From positions 1-12,205 of the forward strand of contig MU634439.1 in the NCBI GenBank assembly GCA_026770595.1: DNA of 12,205 nucleotides. Reading direction: 5' to 3'. Of this stretch, positions 1 through 6,312 are shown one piece after another. Positions within the stretch are counted from its first letter, which is position 1. Each line of letters starts with the position of its first letter. Origin of the DNA: Ochromonadaceae sp. CCMP2298. Its lineage: Eukaryota; Sar; Synurophyceae; Ochromonadales; Ochromonadaceae. The notes under the pieces are model-generated. The model did no database searches. It was not told the origin of the DNA and saw only the letters and a program-made list of their open reading frames with translations. The translations under genes and the position numbers were made by a program.

Positions 1-253
1 GTTTCTCCCTCCACTCAAGATAAAGCGTTTTATTTTCCCACGATTGGTAAGGGTAAACCCGCCCAAAAGTCAGAAAATAAAAGGGACATTTTGCATTATC
101 GAGCTCGTAGGCCCCCCTGGCAGCAGTTTTGCAGTTATTTGGCAGGAGGCATATTCTCTGGCAACAGAGGTGGATCAGTAAACTTATCCCCCAATCTATT
201 GCGATACAGTCTCCATAGATACCGCCCCTTTATCAATCCCCACTCCAAGCACC
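1..253 (+). promoter_or_regulatory. Upstream region and 5' leader of the Ycf23 gene
   Basis: Non-coding sequence in front of the first exon. It holds an inverted CCAAT box (ATTGG, 43-47), directly followed by GGGTAAACCC (51-60). That motif resembles the GGTTAAACC motifs found upstream of the pump gene at the other end of the window. A pyrimidine- and A-rich stretch leads into the start codon at 254, which has an A at -3 (CACCATGA). No clear TATA box is seen. The promoter role is inferred from position; only the short motifs are seen directly. Confidence 0.3.
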
Positions 254-1586
254 ATGAGGGTTCTCGCCATCACCATCGCTTTCTGCCTGCTCATCACGGC
301 CAAGGCCCTGCAGCTGAGCATGAAGGCCTTCTCCAAGCAGGAGGTGCTCGCTCCCTTCCAACGTGGCAACGCCCTCAAGGTTATCTCTGGCCTTCACAAC
401 TTCGACTTCGACCTGGTGAAGAACGTCGCCTGGGCTGCTAAAGAGGGCGGCGCGACGCACGTTGACATCGCCTGCGACGCGAAGCTCGTCAGAGCCGTCA
501 AGTCTTTGTGCAGCTCGGTGCCCATTTGCGTGTCCTCCGTGAAGCCCATGGACTTCGTCGCCGCCGTGCAGGCGGGTGCAGACATGATTGAGATCGGCAA
601 CTTCGACGGGTTCTACGAGCAGGGGCTGGACTTCACTGCGGAGGACGTCATGCGCATGACCGCCGAAACGCGCCAGCTGCTGCCCACCACCCCCCTCTCC
701 GTGACCATCCCGCATAGACTCAGCCTCAGCGAACAGGTCAGTTGGCAGTAGACAGTAGATAGCAGGCAGCAGGTAGTAGGCAGCAGGCAGGAAAAAGTAG
801 GCAGCAGACAGCAGGCAGCAGGAAGTAGACAGCAGACAGCAGACAGCAGACACCAGGTTGAGGGTAGCTCTGGCCACACGCACTCACATACACATACATA
901 TACATATACACACGCACGCACACGCACACAGGTCGCTCTGGCCATTCGCCTCGAGCTCGCGGGCGTCGACATCATCCAGACTGAGGGCAAGGTTGGCGTC
1001 AGCCCTGTGGGCAAGGGCACTGATGAGATGAAGGAGATCGCCGCCCCCACCATCGCCGCAGCCCAAGCTATCAGCCGCGCCGTGCGCGTGCCCGTCATGT
1101 GCGCTTCCGGTGCGTTACAATCCTATTCACTTATTCCCCTGATATTCCCGCACATGCAGCGTATATCAGCACACGTGCAGTACCTTTCCATTCACAGAGA
1201 GCTGTTCTAGTGGATTAGTCAAAGAAGCTACCTCTGCCTCTGCCTCTGCCTCTGCCTCTGCCTCTGCCTCTGCCTCTGCCTCTGCCTCTGCCTCTGCCTC
1301 TGCCTCTGCCTCTGCCTATGGTCCTTTATTTCCTCACTTTAAAGTCTATTCTCCTTTCCCCACAGGCCTCACCGACGTAACCGCCCCCATGGCCATCGCC
1401 GCCGGAGCCCGGGGTGTGGGCGTGGGCAGCATGGTGAACAAACTGCCCTCCCGCCAGCAGATGTACCTCGCTGTCAGCGCGCTGGCAAGCTCCATTGGTC
1501 TGGAGGTGGCCCCCCGCGAGGTGGACTTCGTGACACAGCAGCTGGAGACGGAAAGCTTGGAGGTGAACGCGCAGATCAACCTCTAA
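254..1586 (+). CDS. ycf23: Ycf23 / DUF561 family protein, nuclear-encoded, three exons, probable plastid targeting
   Basis: The exons are 254-736, 932-1109 and 1366-1586, giving 293 residues. Intron 1 (737-931) starts GTCAGT and lies in phase 0. Intron 2 (1110-1365) starts GTGCGT and lies in phase 1. Both end in CAG, and splicing restores family blocks in frame. The mature part resembles the Ycf23/DUF561 TIM-barrel-like family of cyanobacteria and red-type plastids. Recognisable blocks are ALKVISGLHNFD near residue 36, ATHVDIACDAKLV, GADMIEIGNFDGFY, LSVTIPHRLSLSEQ before intron 1, IIQTEGKVG in exon 2 and GARGVGVGSMVNKL in exon 3. Residues 1-18 are a hydrophobic signal ending AKA|LQL; a Leu at +1 is tolerated in ochrophyte plastid presequences. 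Family function is poorly known; a transcription or nitrogen-assimilation role has been suggested in red algae. Plastid location is inferred. The ATG at 254 is the only one that puts the signal peptide at the N-terminus. Confidence 0.9.
744..855 (+). repeat. Heptamer tandem tract (GRYAGYA)x16 in Ycf23 intron 1
   Basis: Sixteen consecutive 7-bp units can be read without a register slip. They include GGCAGTA, GACAGTA, GATAGCA, GGCAGCA, GGTAGTA and three GACAGCA copies in a row near the end. Most fit GRYAGYA; GGCAGGA, AAAAGTA, GGAAGTA and GACACCA are degenerate. The array starts 7 bases into intron 1 and fills more than half of it. No function is implied; it is a non-coding minisatellite. Confidence 0.88.
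876..930 (+). repeat. CA/TA-rich simple repeat at the 3' end of Ycf23 intron 1
   Basis: An alternating purine-pyrimidine stretch built from CACACG, CACATA and TACATA runs directly into the acceptor AG (930-931). It replaces the usual polypyrimidine tract with a C/A mixture, so the acceptor context is unusual, although the protein reading across the junction is clear. Confidence 0.7.
1231..1314 (+). repeat. Perfect CCTCTG hexamer microsatellite, 14 units, in Ycf23 intron 2
   Basis: Fourteen identical CCTCTG units run from 1231 to 1314, followed by one degenerate CCTATG (1315-1320). The array ends about 50 bases before the intron 2 acceptor at 1364-1365 and is pyrimidine-rich on the coding strand. 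The perfect identity suggests a recent or actively sliding array that is likely to vary in length between strains. Confidence 0.95.
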
Positions 1587-1630
1587 ACGCTCCCAACGCT
1601 CTAAGCGCTCTAAATGCTCAAAACGCTCTA
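1586..1630 (+). repeat. 9-bp tandem repeat just after the Ycf23 stop codon
   Basis: Five 9-bp units follow one another: AACGCTCCC, AACGCTCTA, AGCGCTCTA, AATGCTCAA and AACGCTCTA. The first unit begins on the last base of the TAA stop. The tract lies in the presumed 3' untranslated region. Confidence 0.8.
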
Positions 1631-1941
1631 CGATATTCGTCAGTATGCCCCAAGTCTCCGAGGCTGTCCGCACGCTGTAGCTACGTTATTCAGTTCTCAC
1701 ATATTTGTAATAAGATCTGAGGGGGAAGAAGAACGAATTTTCATTTATGATACCGTATTTGCAATGGCGAATATTTTGCCCAACCAACCATTTCGAGCCT
1801 GCCGGACGCGGATCAAATGTGCTGTGTTGACGCCGTTGTTCATGCTCACAGTTCGAGGAATCAGTCGTCTCCCGTGAGATCGAAGCACTTCGTTGCTATT
1901 TAGACAGTTCCTCCAGCTTTTGAAGCCACCCCGGAGCCGCG
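1587..1941 (+). other. Intergenic region between Ycf23 and the Rix1/PELP1-like gene
   Basis: After the 9-bp repeat the sequence becomes AT-richer (about 1680-1790) and then returns to mixed composition before the ATG at 1942. It must contain the 3' end of the Ycf23 transcript and the promoter of the next gene. I see no convincing TATA box, conserved ORF or RNA gene in it. Confidence 0.5.
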
Positions 1942-4443
1942 ATGGAGTCCGTGATGCGCTTCAGCGAGGACTTCTGCGCCTCGTCCATCCTGCTGCACAA
2001 CAACAGCACTATCGCCTACACCACCGACTGCTCAGCCCTCGCGGACAACGCCATAGAGCATATTTTGCAAGACAGGGCGTCTGAGGGCAAGGCGGTGTAC
2101 TACAACCTTTTGGCGGCGCACGCGTCGCGATCAAGGTACGCGAGGCTGAGCCAGCTGGCCGACCGCCTGCCCACTTTGATCGAGGCCGCCGCGCAGAACG
2201 CCCCTGACCGCTCCGCCCTGCTGCGCCTGCTGGACGTGATGTTCGAGGAGTACAGTGACGATTTCGCGGTGCAGCTGCCGAAGGTGCTGGCTAGGGTGGT
2301 GACTACGGTGGTGCGCGCGTCGACCCGCAGCAGCGCCTCCAGCTGCGAGTTCGGCCTCGGCGTGCTGCTGCTCATGGGCCGCTCTAGGGCGCGCTCGCTG
2401 CTGCTACCGCATAGCAAGGCTGTGCGCGGACTGTGTATGGATGTGCTCGAGCCCTGCATGGGCTCTGTGACCGACAAGGGCATGGGTGCGGGCGCGGGCG
2501 TGGGTGGACACACGCACGCATTGATAGGAGAGGTGTACGCACTGTACGTGTCTCTGGAGACGCCAGAGCAGTGGGTCGTCGCGTGGAATATCCTCCTCCA
2601 GGAGGCCAATAACGTGCTGGCGCTGGGCATTGGCGTTGGCGCGGAGGGAGCGAATGGTATGGGTGGCGGGGGCAAGAGAGGGGACCAAACCGTGCACATC
2701 CCCTTCGCCCTTCTGAAGAATTGCAAGATCGCAAAGATGCGGGGCGCGGACAGGGCCACCCTGGGGCGGTATCTGTTCCACGGCCTATGCTGCCTACTGT
2801 CCCGCATGTTAGCCGTCGGGTGCAGCAGCGGTTTCGCGCCACTGGACGTTACTCTTTTCCTGCCCCTGCTGAGCAGCCTGCTGAACACCCGCCCCCTGGA
2901 TATGTCCACCCGGGACCCTGCGGTGTTCATCGATAGCGGCCTGGGCACCTCTGCCTTCGACCGGACGCTAGTGCTGTCTCTGCTGAAGACCGATCTGCTG
3001 TTCGTAGTGAGGGCGCTGCTCGACCTCAACCACCCCACCATAGTGCGCATCGGGATGGCGCTCGTGCGACCCGTGGCTGCCCTGCTGGCCCGGCCGGAGG
3101 GCCGCCTAGTGCGCGTGCTGAACAGTGCCCTGCTGGCTTGCCTAGCGTCCGCTGCGAGGGTGCTGCCGGCCGTGGTGGCGGCCAGTGTTAACAACACTAA
3201 CATGGGGCTGGTGCAGCGACTGGCAGTGGAGATAGCGAGCCTCAGCTCAAACCAGTCCATCGCCTCGCAGTCCTCAGGCGCAGCCTCAGGAGCCTCTGGG
3301 GCAGGTGTGGTGGGAGGTGCAGAAGCAGTTGCTGGTGAGGGGAAGCGGACTGATGACTTTATGCACTTCGGGGGTAGCGGGGGTGGGGGTGGTGCCGGGG
3401 GCGGAGGCGGGGCTGCGGGTACGGTGAGCTTTGCGGACAATACGGGCCCAGTGCCCCCGTCGCAGTATGCGCTGCTGCGGGACCTCTTTGACACCTGTGA
3501 GAGCGTGCTGCTGCACTGCGGTGCCTTCCTGGACCTTCATGTGAGGGAGCAGCTGTCGGCGGTGATAAGGCAGGGGCTGAGCTGTCTGCTGCTGGGCGCG
3601 ATGGTGCCCCAGTACGCTGACCGACACATGCATCGCGCTTTGGTCGCCCCTCTACGCAGCAGCCCCGCCGTGCAGCGCCTATTAATAAAACTCGCCACGG
3701 TGGAGGTGTTTCTGCCCCCGCAGCAGGGGGGGGGGCAGGGGATGGGGCAGGGGACGGGGACGGTTGCCCAGTACTCCCGTAACCTGCCGCTGCTGCAGCG
3801 CGTCTGCCTCAACCTGCTGCGTGCGGGCAGCTCCAACACTCGTGGTGGTACGGGGGAGACGGACCTGGCTTCGGAGTGCGCACGTGCGCTGCTGCTTTGT
3901 GGCACGCTGCTGCAGCCTGTGACGGTTGCGCTACCCGCGGTGGCTGCGTTGGACACAGCGCGCAGCTACGTGATGGCAGAGGAGCAGTTGTCATTCCCAG
4001 ATCAAGTCCCAGTTCCGGCCCCGGTTGTGTCGGCCCCAGTGCCGGCCCCTGCCCCGGTGGTGGTTGCCCCTGTCTCGGTGGCGGTTGCCAGTAGCGGTGG
4101 TGCGGTTGACAGGGGCACTGGCACAGCCAATACCTTGCCCCTGGAGGTGGGGGGCCTCTCCAAGGGGGGGAAACGCAAGAGGGGCGAGCGCGCTGACGAG
4201 GTGGCCGCGACCGTGCCTACCCTTCTTACCCTTCCTACCCTTCCTGCCCTACCGGTACCTACCCCCACCCTGCCTACACAAACAAAGACGGAGACTCCGG
4301 CTGCCAAGCGCAGGAGGGAGGGCTCTCTGGGAGAGAGTGCCCCCAAGATAGAGCCTTTTGTGGCTGCTCCTACGGTTGCGGCTGCTGATGACGACGACCT
4401 TAGCCTGCCAGATATAGACATTGACGCTGAGCCTGATATATAG
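1942..4443 (+). CDS. Rix1/PELP1-like ribosome-biogenesis protein (helical repeat), single exon
   Basis: An uninterrupted reading frame of 833 residues. Residues 1 to about 430 and 500 to 680 look like stacked alpha-helices rich in Leu and Ala. The order of features matches the Rix1/PELP1 family. There is a TPEQWVVAWNILLQEANNVL helix, a LFHGLCCLLSRMLA helix, and later LLRDLFDTCESVLLHCGAFL and ASECARALLLCG. A Pro/Ala/Val-rich segment (about 690-717), basic nuclear-localisation-like clusters (GGKRKRGE near 742-748 and AAKRRRE at 787-793) and an acidic tail (about 815-833) follow. In yeast and animals this protein scaffolds the Rix1-Ipi1-Ipi3 (PELP1-TEX10-WDR18) complex that matures pre-60S ribosomal subunits in the nucleolus. 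Low-complexity Gly-rich insertions occur near residues 181-191, 477-495 and 593-608. Another HEAT-like nuclear scaffold such as symplekin is the main alternative. The assignment is from memory of family patterns, not a search. Confidence 0.68.
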   Translation: MESVMRFSEDFCASSILLHNNSTIAYTTDCSALADNAIEHILQDRASEGKAVYYNLLAAHASRSRYARLSQLADRLPTLIEAAAQNAPDRSALLRLLDVMFEEYSDDFAVQLPKVLARVVTTVVRASTRSSASSCEFGLGVLLLMGRSRARSLLLPHSKAVRGLCMDVLEPCMGSVTDKGMGAGAGVGGHTHALIGEVYALYVSLETPEQWVVAWNILLQEANNVLALGIGVGAEGANGMGGGGKRGDQTVHIPFALLKNCKIAKMRGADRATLGRYLFHGLCCLLSRMLAVGCSSGFAPLDVTLFLPLLSSLLNTRPLDMSTRDPAVFIDSGLGTSAFDRTLVLSLLKTDLLFVVRALLDLNHPTIVRIGMALVRPVAALLARPEGRLVRVLNSALLACLASAARVLPAVVAASVNNTNMGLVQRLAVEIASLSSNQSIASQSSGAASGASGAGVVGGAEAVAGEGKRTDDFMHFGGSGGGGGAGGGGGAAGTVSFADNTGPVPPSQYALLRDLFDTCESVLLHCGAFLDLHVREQLSAVIRQGLSCLLLGAMVPQYADRHMHRALVAPLRSSPAVQRLLIKLATVEVFLPPQQGGGQGMGQGTGTVAQYSRNLPLLQRVCLNLLRAGSSNTRGGTGETDLASECARALLLCGTLLQPVTVALPAVAALDTARSYVMAEEQLSFPDQVPVPAPVVSAPVPAPAPVVVAPVSVAVASSGGAVDRGTGTANTLPLEVGGLSKGGKRKRGERADEVAATVPTLLTLPTLPALPVPTPTLPTQTKTETPAAKRRREGSLGESAPKIEPFVAAPTVAAADDDDLSLPDIDIDAEPDI
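4216..4251 (+). repeat. In-frame 9-bp repeat coding a Pro-Thr-Leu tract
   Basis: Four 9-bp units (CCTACCCTT, CTTACCCTT, CCTACCCTT, CCTGCCCTA) lie in frame and encode residues 759-770 (PTL LTL PTL PAL) between the two basic clusters of the Rix1/PELP1-like protein. Further Pro/Thr codons follow. This is a small coding minisatellite in a disordered linker. Confidence 0.8.
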
Positions 4444-4741
4444 TGCAACAACAGGATCCCTGTGATGTAAATTAACGATTTATGTTTCACAGCATTTTTT
4501 TTTCGCACAGCGATCCCGGGATCCTGTAAAACTCCCTTGGGTTTTATTCACAATTACCGCCGAAGAGAAAAGCTGGGAAGTCTGGGAAACAACCACAAGA
4601 TCTCAAGCACGGTTCATTTTTCTAGTTGGAGTTTACCCATCCCGGCATCCCCTGGCATCGCGGGGGCATTTCCATTTCCACTGTGTCTGCCACAATCATA
4701 CTGTAGGTCGCTTCTTTACATCTTCGTATCTCAGTTTATCT
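4444..4741 (+). other. Intergenic region with nested inverted repeats after the Rix1/PELP1-like gene
   Basis: Just after the stop codon lie several inverted repeats. ACAGGATCCC (4451-4460) pairs perfectly with GGGATCCTGT (4518-4527). CTGTGA (4460-4465) pairs with TCACAG (4487-4492). GATCCCGGGATC (4512-4523) is a 12-bp perfect palindrome. A run of nine or more T residues sits between the arms near 4495-4503. The rest, up to the ATG at 4742, holds the presumed promoter of the phosphatase gene, with no recognisable TATA box. A role in 3'-end formation is only inferred. Confidence 0.55.
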
Positions 4742-5527
4742 ATGGCAACTCAGGCGGTGGAGCCCGCTGGGCCCGAGTTCTACATTCTTAGACACAGCGA
4801 ACGGCTGGACGAGATAGACCCCCAACTGTTCCTCTCATCTCTGCAGAATGACCAATCACGGCGGAACAAATACAGCGTAGAAAACGACACACCAATAACA
4901 GCCACGGGAGTGGACATGGCGGCAGATGCGGCTCGCACGCTGAAGGCTCTCGTGCTGAGCCGCTATCCCACGGGTACATCGATCGACGAGCTGCCCATTA
5001 CACTGTACTGCTCAAAGCTCACCCGCTGCATGCAGACGGCATATCAGGTCGCGCGGGAGCTCAACCGCCCTATCTTCGCTTCCTCTGGTTTGGCGATGAC
5101 TGCACTAGCTGTGAAGAAGAGGCCCTTCACGTTCTTGGACATGCCGTCCCTCGGCAACCTATGCAATGGCGTGCAGGTGCACTGCTGCGACGCCCCGGAG
5201 CACGAGCGTCATGTGCCTGTGGACAACTGGCTACGCGCTATACTGCAGGTGGCGCGCCGGCCTGGGATCAACATAATCGTGGCGCATCGGGAGACGATTC
5301 GCAACCTATCTATTAACATCCGCCTGCCCTACTGCGCGATAGGCACCTTCCGCCTCACGGGCAGGGGCACTGTGGGCACTGGCTCTGAGAGCGACGAGGT
5401 CGCGAAGGAGCTGGTGCAGCCAGTGCGCATCGCGGACAAGGACGGGGTGAGGATCGAGGACTGGGAACTCGTTGATGACGTGAACACGACTGATGGACAA
5501 GCGTCGACTGTCGGCGACGACTGGTAG
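4742..5527 (+). CDS. Histidine phosphatase superfamily (phosphoglycerate-mutase-like) protein
   Basis: A 261-residue single-exon protein. The catalytic motif is RHSER (R17, H18), where H18 would be the phosphorylated histidine; the usual RHG glycine is a serine. NDTPITATG (48-56) matches the conserved loop after it. SKLTRCMQTA (91-100) supplies the second arginine, R95. IIVAHRETI (178-186) supplies the second catalytic histidine, H182. Overall shape is like the UBASH3/Sts-type and related eukaryotic members that begin RHGER or RHSER. The general-acid glutamate expected near residues 137-143 is not obvious (LGNLCNG), so activity is uncertain. There is no signal peptide or membrane segment, so a cytosolic protein is likely. 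The substrate cannot be told: phosphoprotein, phosphosugar or small-molecule phosphatase are all possible. The start has no strong upstream in-frame competitor. Tail residues 205-261 are acidic and probably less conserved. Confidence 0.82.
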   Translation: MATQAVEPAGPEFYILRHSERLDEIDPQLFLSSLQNDQSRRNKYSVENDTPITATGVDMAADAARTLKALVLSRYPTGTSIDELPITLYCSKLTRCMQTAYQVARELNRPIFASSGLAMTALAVKKRPFTFLDMPSLGNLCNGVQVHCCDAPEHERHVPVDNWLRAILQVARRPGINIIVAHRETIRNLSINIRLPYCAIGTFRLTGRGTVGTGSESDEVAKELVQPVRIADKDGVRIEDWELVDDVNTTDGQASTVGDDW

Positions 5528-5533
5528 CACGCT

Positions 5534-5755
5534 GGGTAGAGAGTAGTGGGTTATGGGTAGTGGGTGGTGGGTGGTAGGGTAGTGGGGAAGGGTAGTGGGT
5601 AGCGGGAAGTGGAAAGTGGGAAGTGGGAAGTCGGTAGTGGCCGGTAGGGTAGTGAGTAGTGGGTGGTAGGGTAGTGGGTAGAGGGTAGTGGGTAGCGGGT
5701 ATATAAAGTGAGGGGGTAGTGGGTAGAGGGTAGCGGGTGGATAGGGTGAGGGGGT
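5534..5755 (+). repeat. Degenerate heptamer minisatellite (GGGTAGT)n after the phosphatase gene
   Basis: About 27 units, mostly 7 bp, with the core GGGTAGT and variants GGGTAGA, GGGTAGC, GGGTGGT and GGGAAGT. Occasional 6- and 8-bp units shift the register. It begins seven bases after the phosphatase stop codon. Several clusters of four or more G-runs with 3-6 base spacers (for example 5712-5754) fit the canonical G-quadruplex pattern on the coding strand. A TATATAAAG element interrupts the array at 5700-5708. Confidence 0.88.
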
Positions 5756-5788
5756 TCTGGAATGTTTAGAGGGAGCAAGAGGGTGAGG

Positions 5789-5840
5789 ATATGCTAGAGC
5801 AGAGGGCTAGAGCAAGGGGCTAGAGTAGGGGGCTGGAGCG
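5789..5840 (+). repeat. 13-bp tandem repeat, four units
   Basis: Four 13-bp units run head to tail: ATATGCTAGAGCA, GAGGGCTAGAGCA, AGGGGCTAGAGTA and GGGGGCTGGAGCG. They share the core GCTAGAGCA and drift in the outer bases. The tract follows the heptamer minisatellite after a short G/A-rich bridge. Confidence 0.75.
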
Positions 5841-6312
5841 CTGGCCGTTACTAGGGGCTTTGGGGTATTCACAACACGGACGAGCACATTATTAGCCGAA
5901 GATTATAAACTTTAGCGCCTGCAACGAAAATCAGCGTTAAGAAGAAAGAAAGAGCGATGGAGACACAACTAACGACTTGGATTGTCTTTGTATTCGTAGA
6001 TTGACTTTGATCTTGGAAAAACCTTCCCAAAACCCATCTTCCGACTCCTTTTTTTCTCTTTTTCCCCTCTCTTTTTTCCTTCTTCCCTCTGACGGTTTTG
6101 CAACGTATTCTTGCCTTGTATTCGTTCTTCCCTCTCTTCCTCTTCCTTCCCGTTCATTCATTTGTGTTGATCAACGCACTCTTTCATTTCATCGTGGTTC
6201 ACAGGGTTCTCCTCCGCGCGTGAAGCAGTCTGTCGAGCACCAGTTCTTCACTGCCCAACAACCGAATCCATTTGATGCGCACGCAAACCACACTACCCAC
6301 TTCTTCAACACC
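5841..6312 (+). promoter_or_regulatory. Presumed promoter and leader of the carrier gene
   Basis: A TTATAAAC element (5903-5910) is a possible TATA box about 400 bases before the start codon. From about 6030 to 6155 the coding strand is strongly pyrimidine-rich with long T and C/T runs, followed by CACAG at 6200-6204, which could serve as an intron acceptor. A 5' untranslated intron is therefore possible, but I cannot place a donor. The reading frame of the carrier is open back to 5977, but it contains no ATG before 6313, so this is treated as untranslated. Confidence 0.35.

Noticed and set aside
233-1098. Long minus-strand frames opposite Ycf23 with Leu/Cys/Ala-rich translations
   Set aside because: They run through the intron heptamer repeat and mirror the real gene; they have no conserved domain and no splice logic.
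3367-3420. Possible hidden intron in the Gly-rich stretch of the Rix1/PELP1-like gene
   Set aside because: The reading frame stays open throughout and no well-placed GT-AG pair with a pyrimidine tract is evident; a low-complexity linker is the simpler explanation.
2100-3494. A 464-codon minus-strand frame opposite the Rix1/PELP1-like gene
   Set aside because: It is a shadow frame of GC-rich coding DNA. Its translation is Arg/Ser/Pro-rich without family motifs, while the plus frame is longer and has coherent helices, basic clusters and an acidic tail.
5534-5755. Interstitial telomere repeat
   Set aside because: The unit GGGTAGT is 7 bp and G-rich like TTTAGGG, but the base order differs, no perfect TTTAGGG array is present, and genes flank both sides.
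5977-6312. N-terminal extension of the carrier frame upstream of 6313
   Set aside because: The frame is open but contains no ATG, and the translation reflects a pyrimidine-rich leader. The signal-like sequence begins exactly at the first in-frame ATG.
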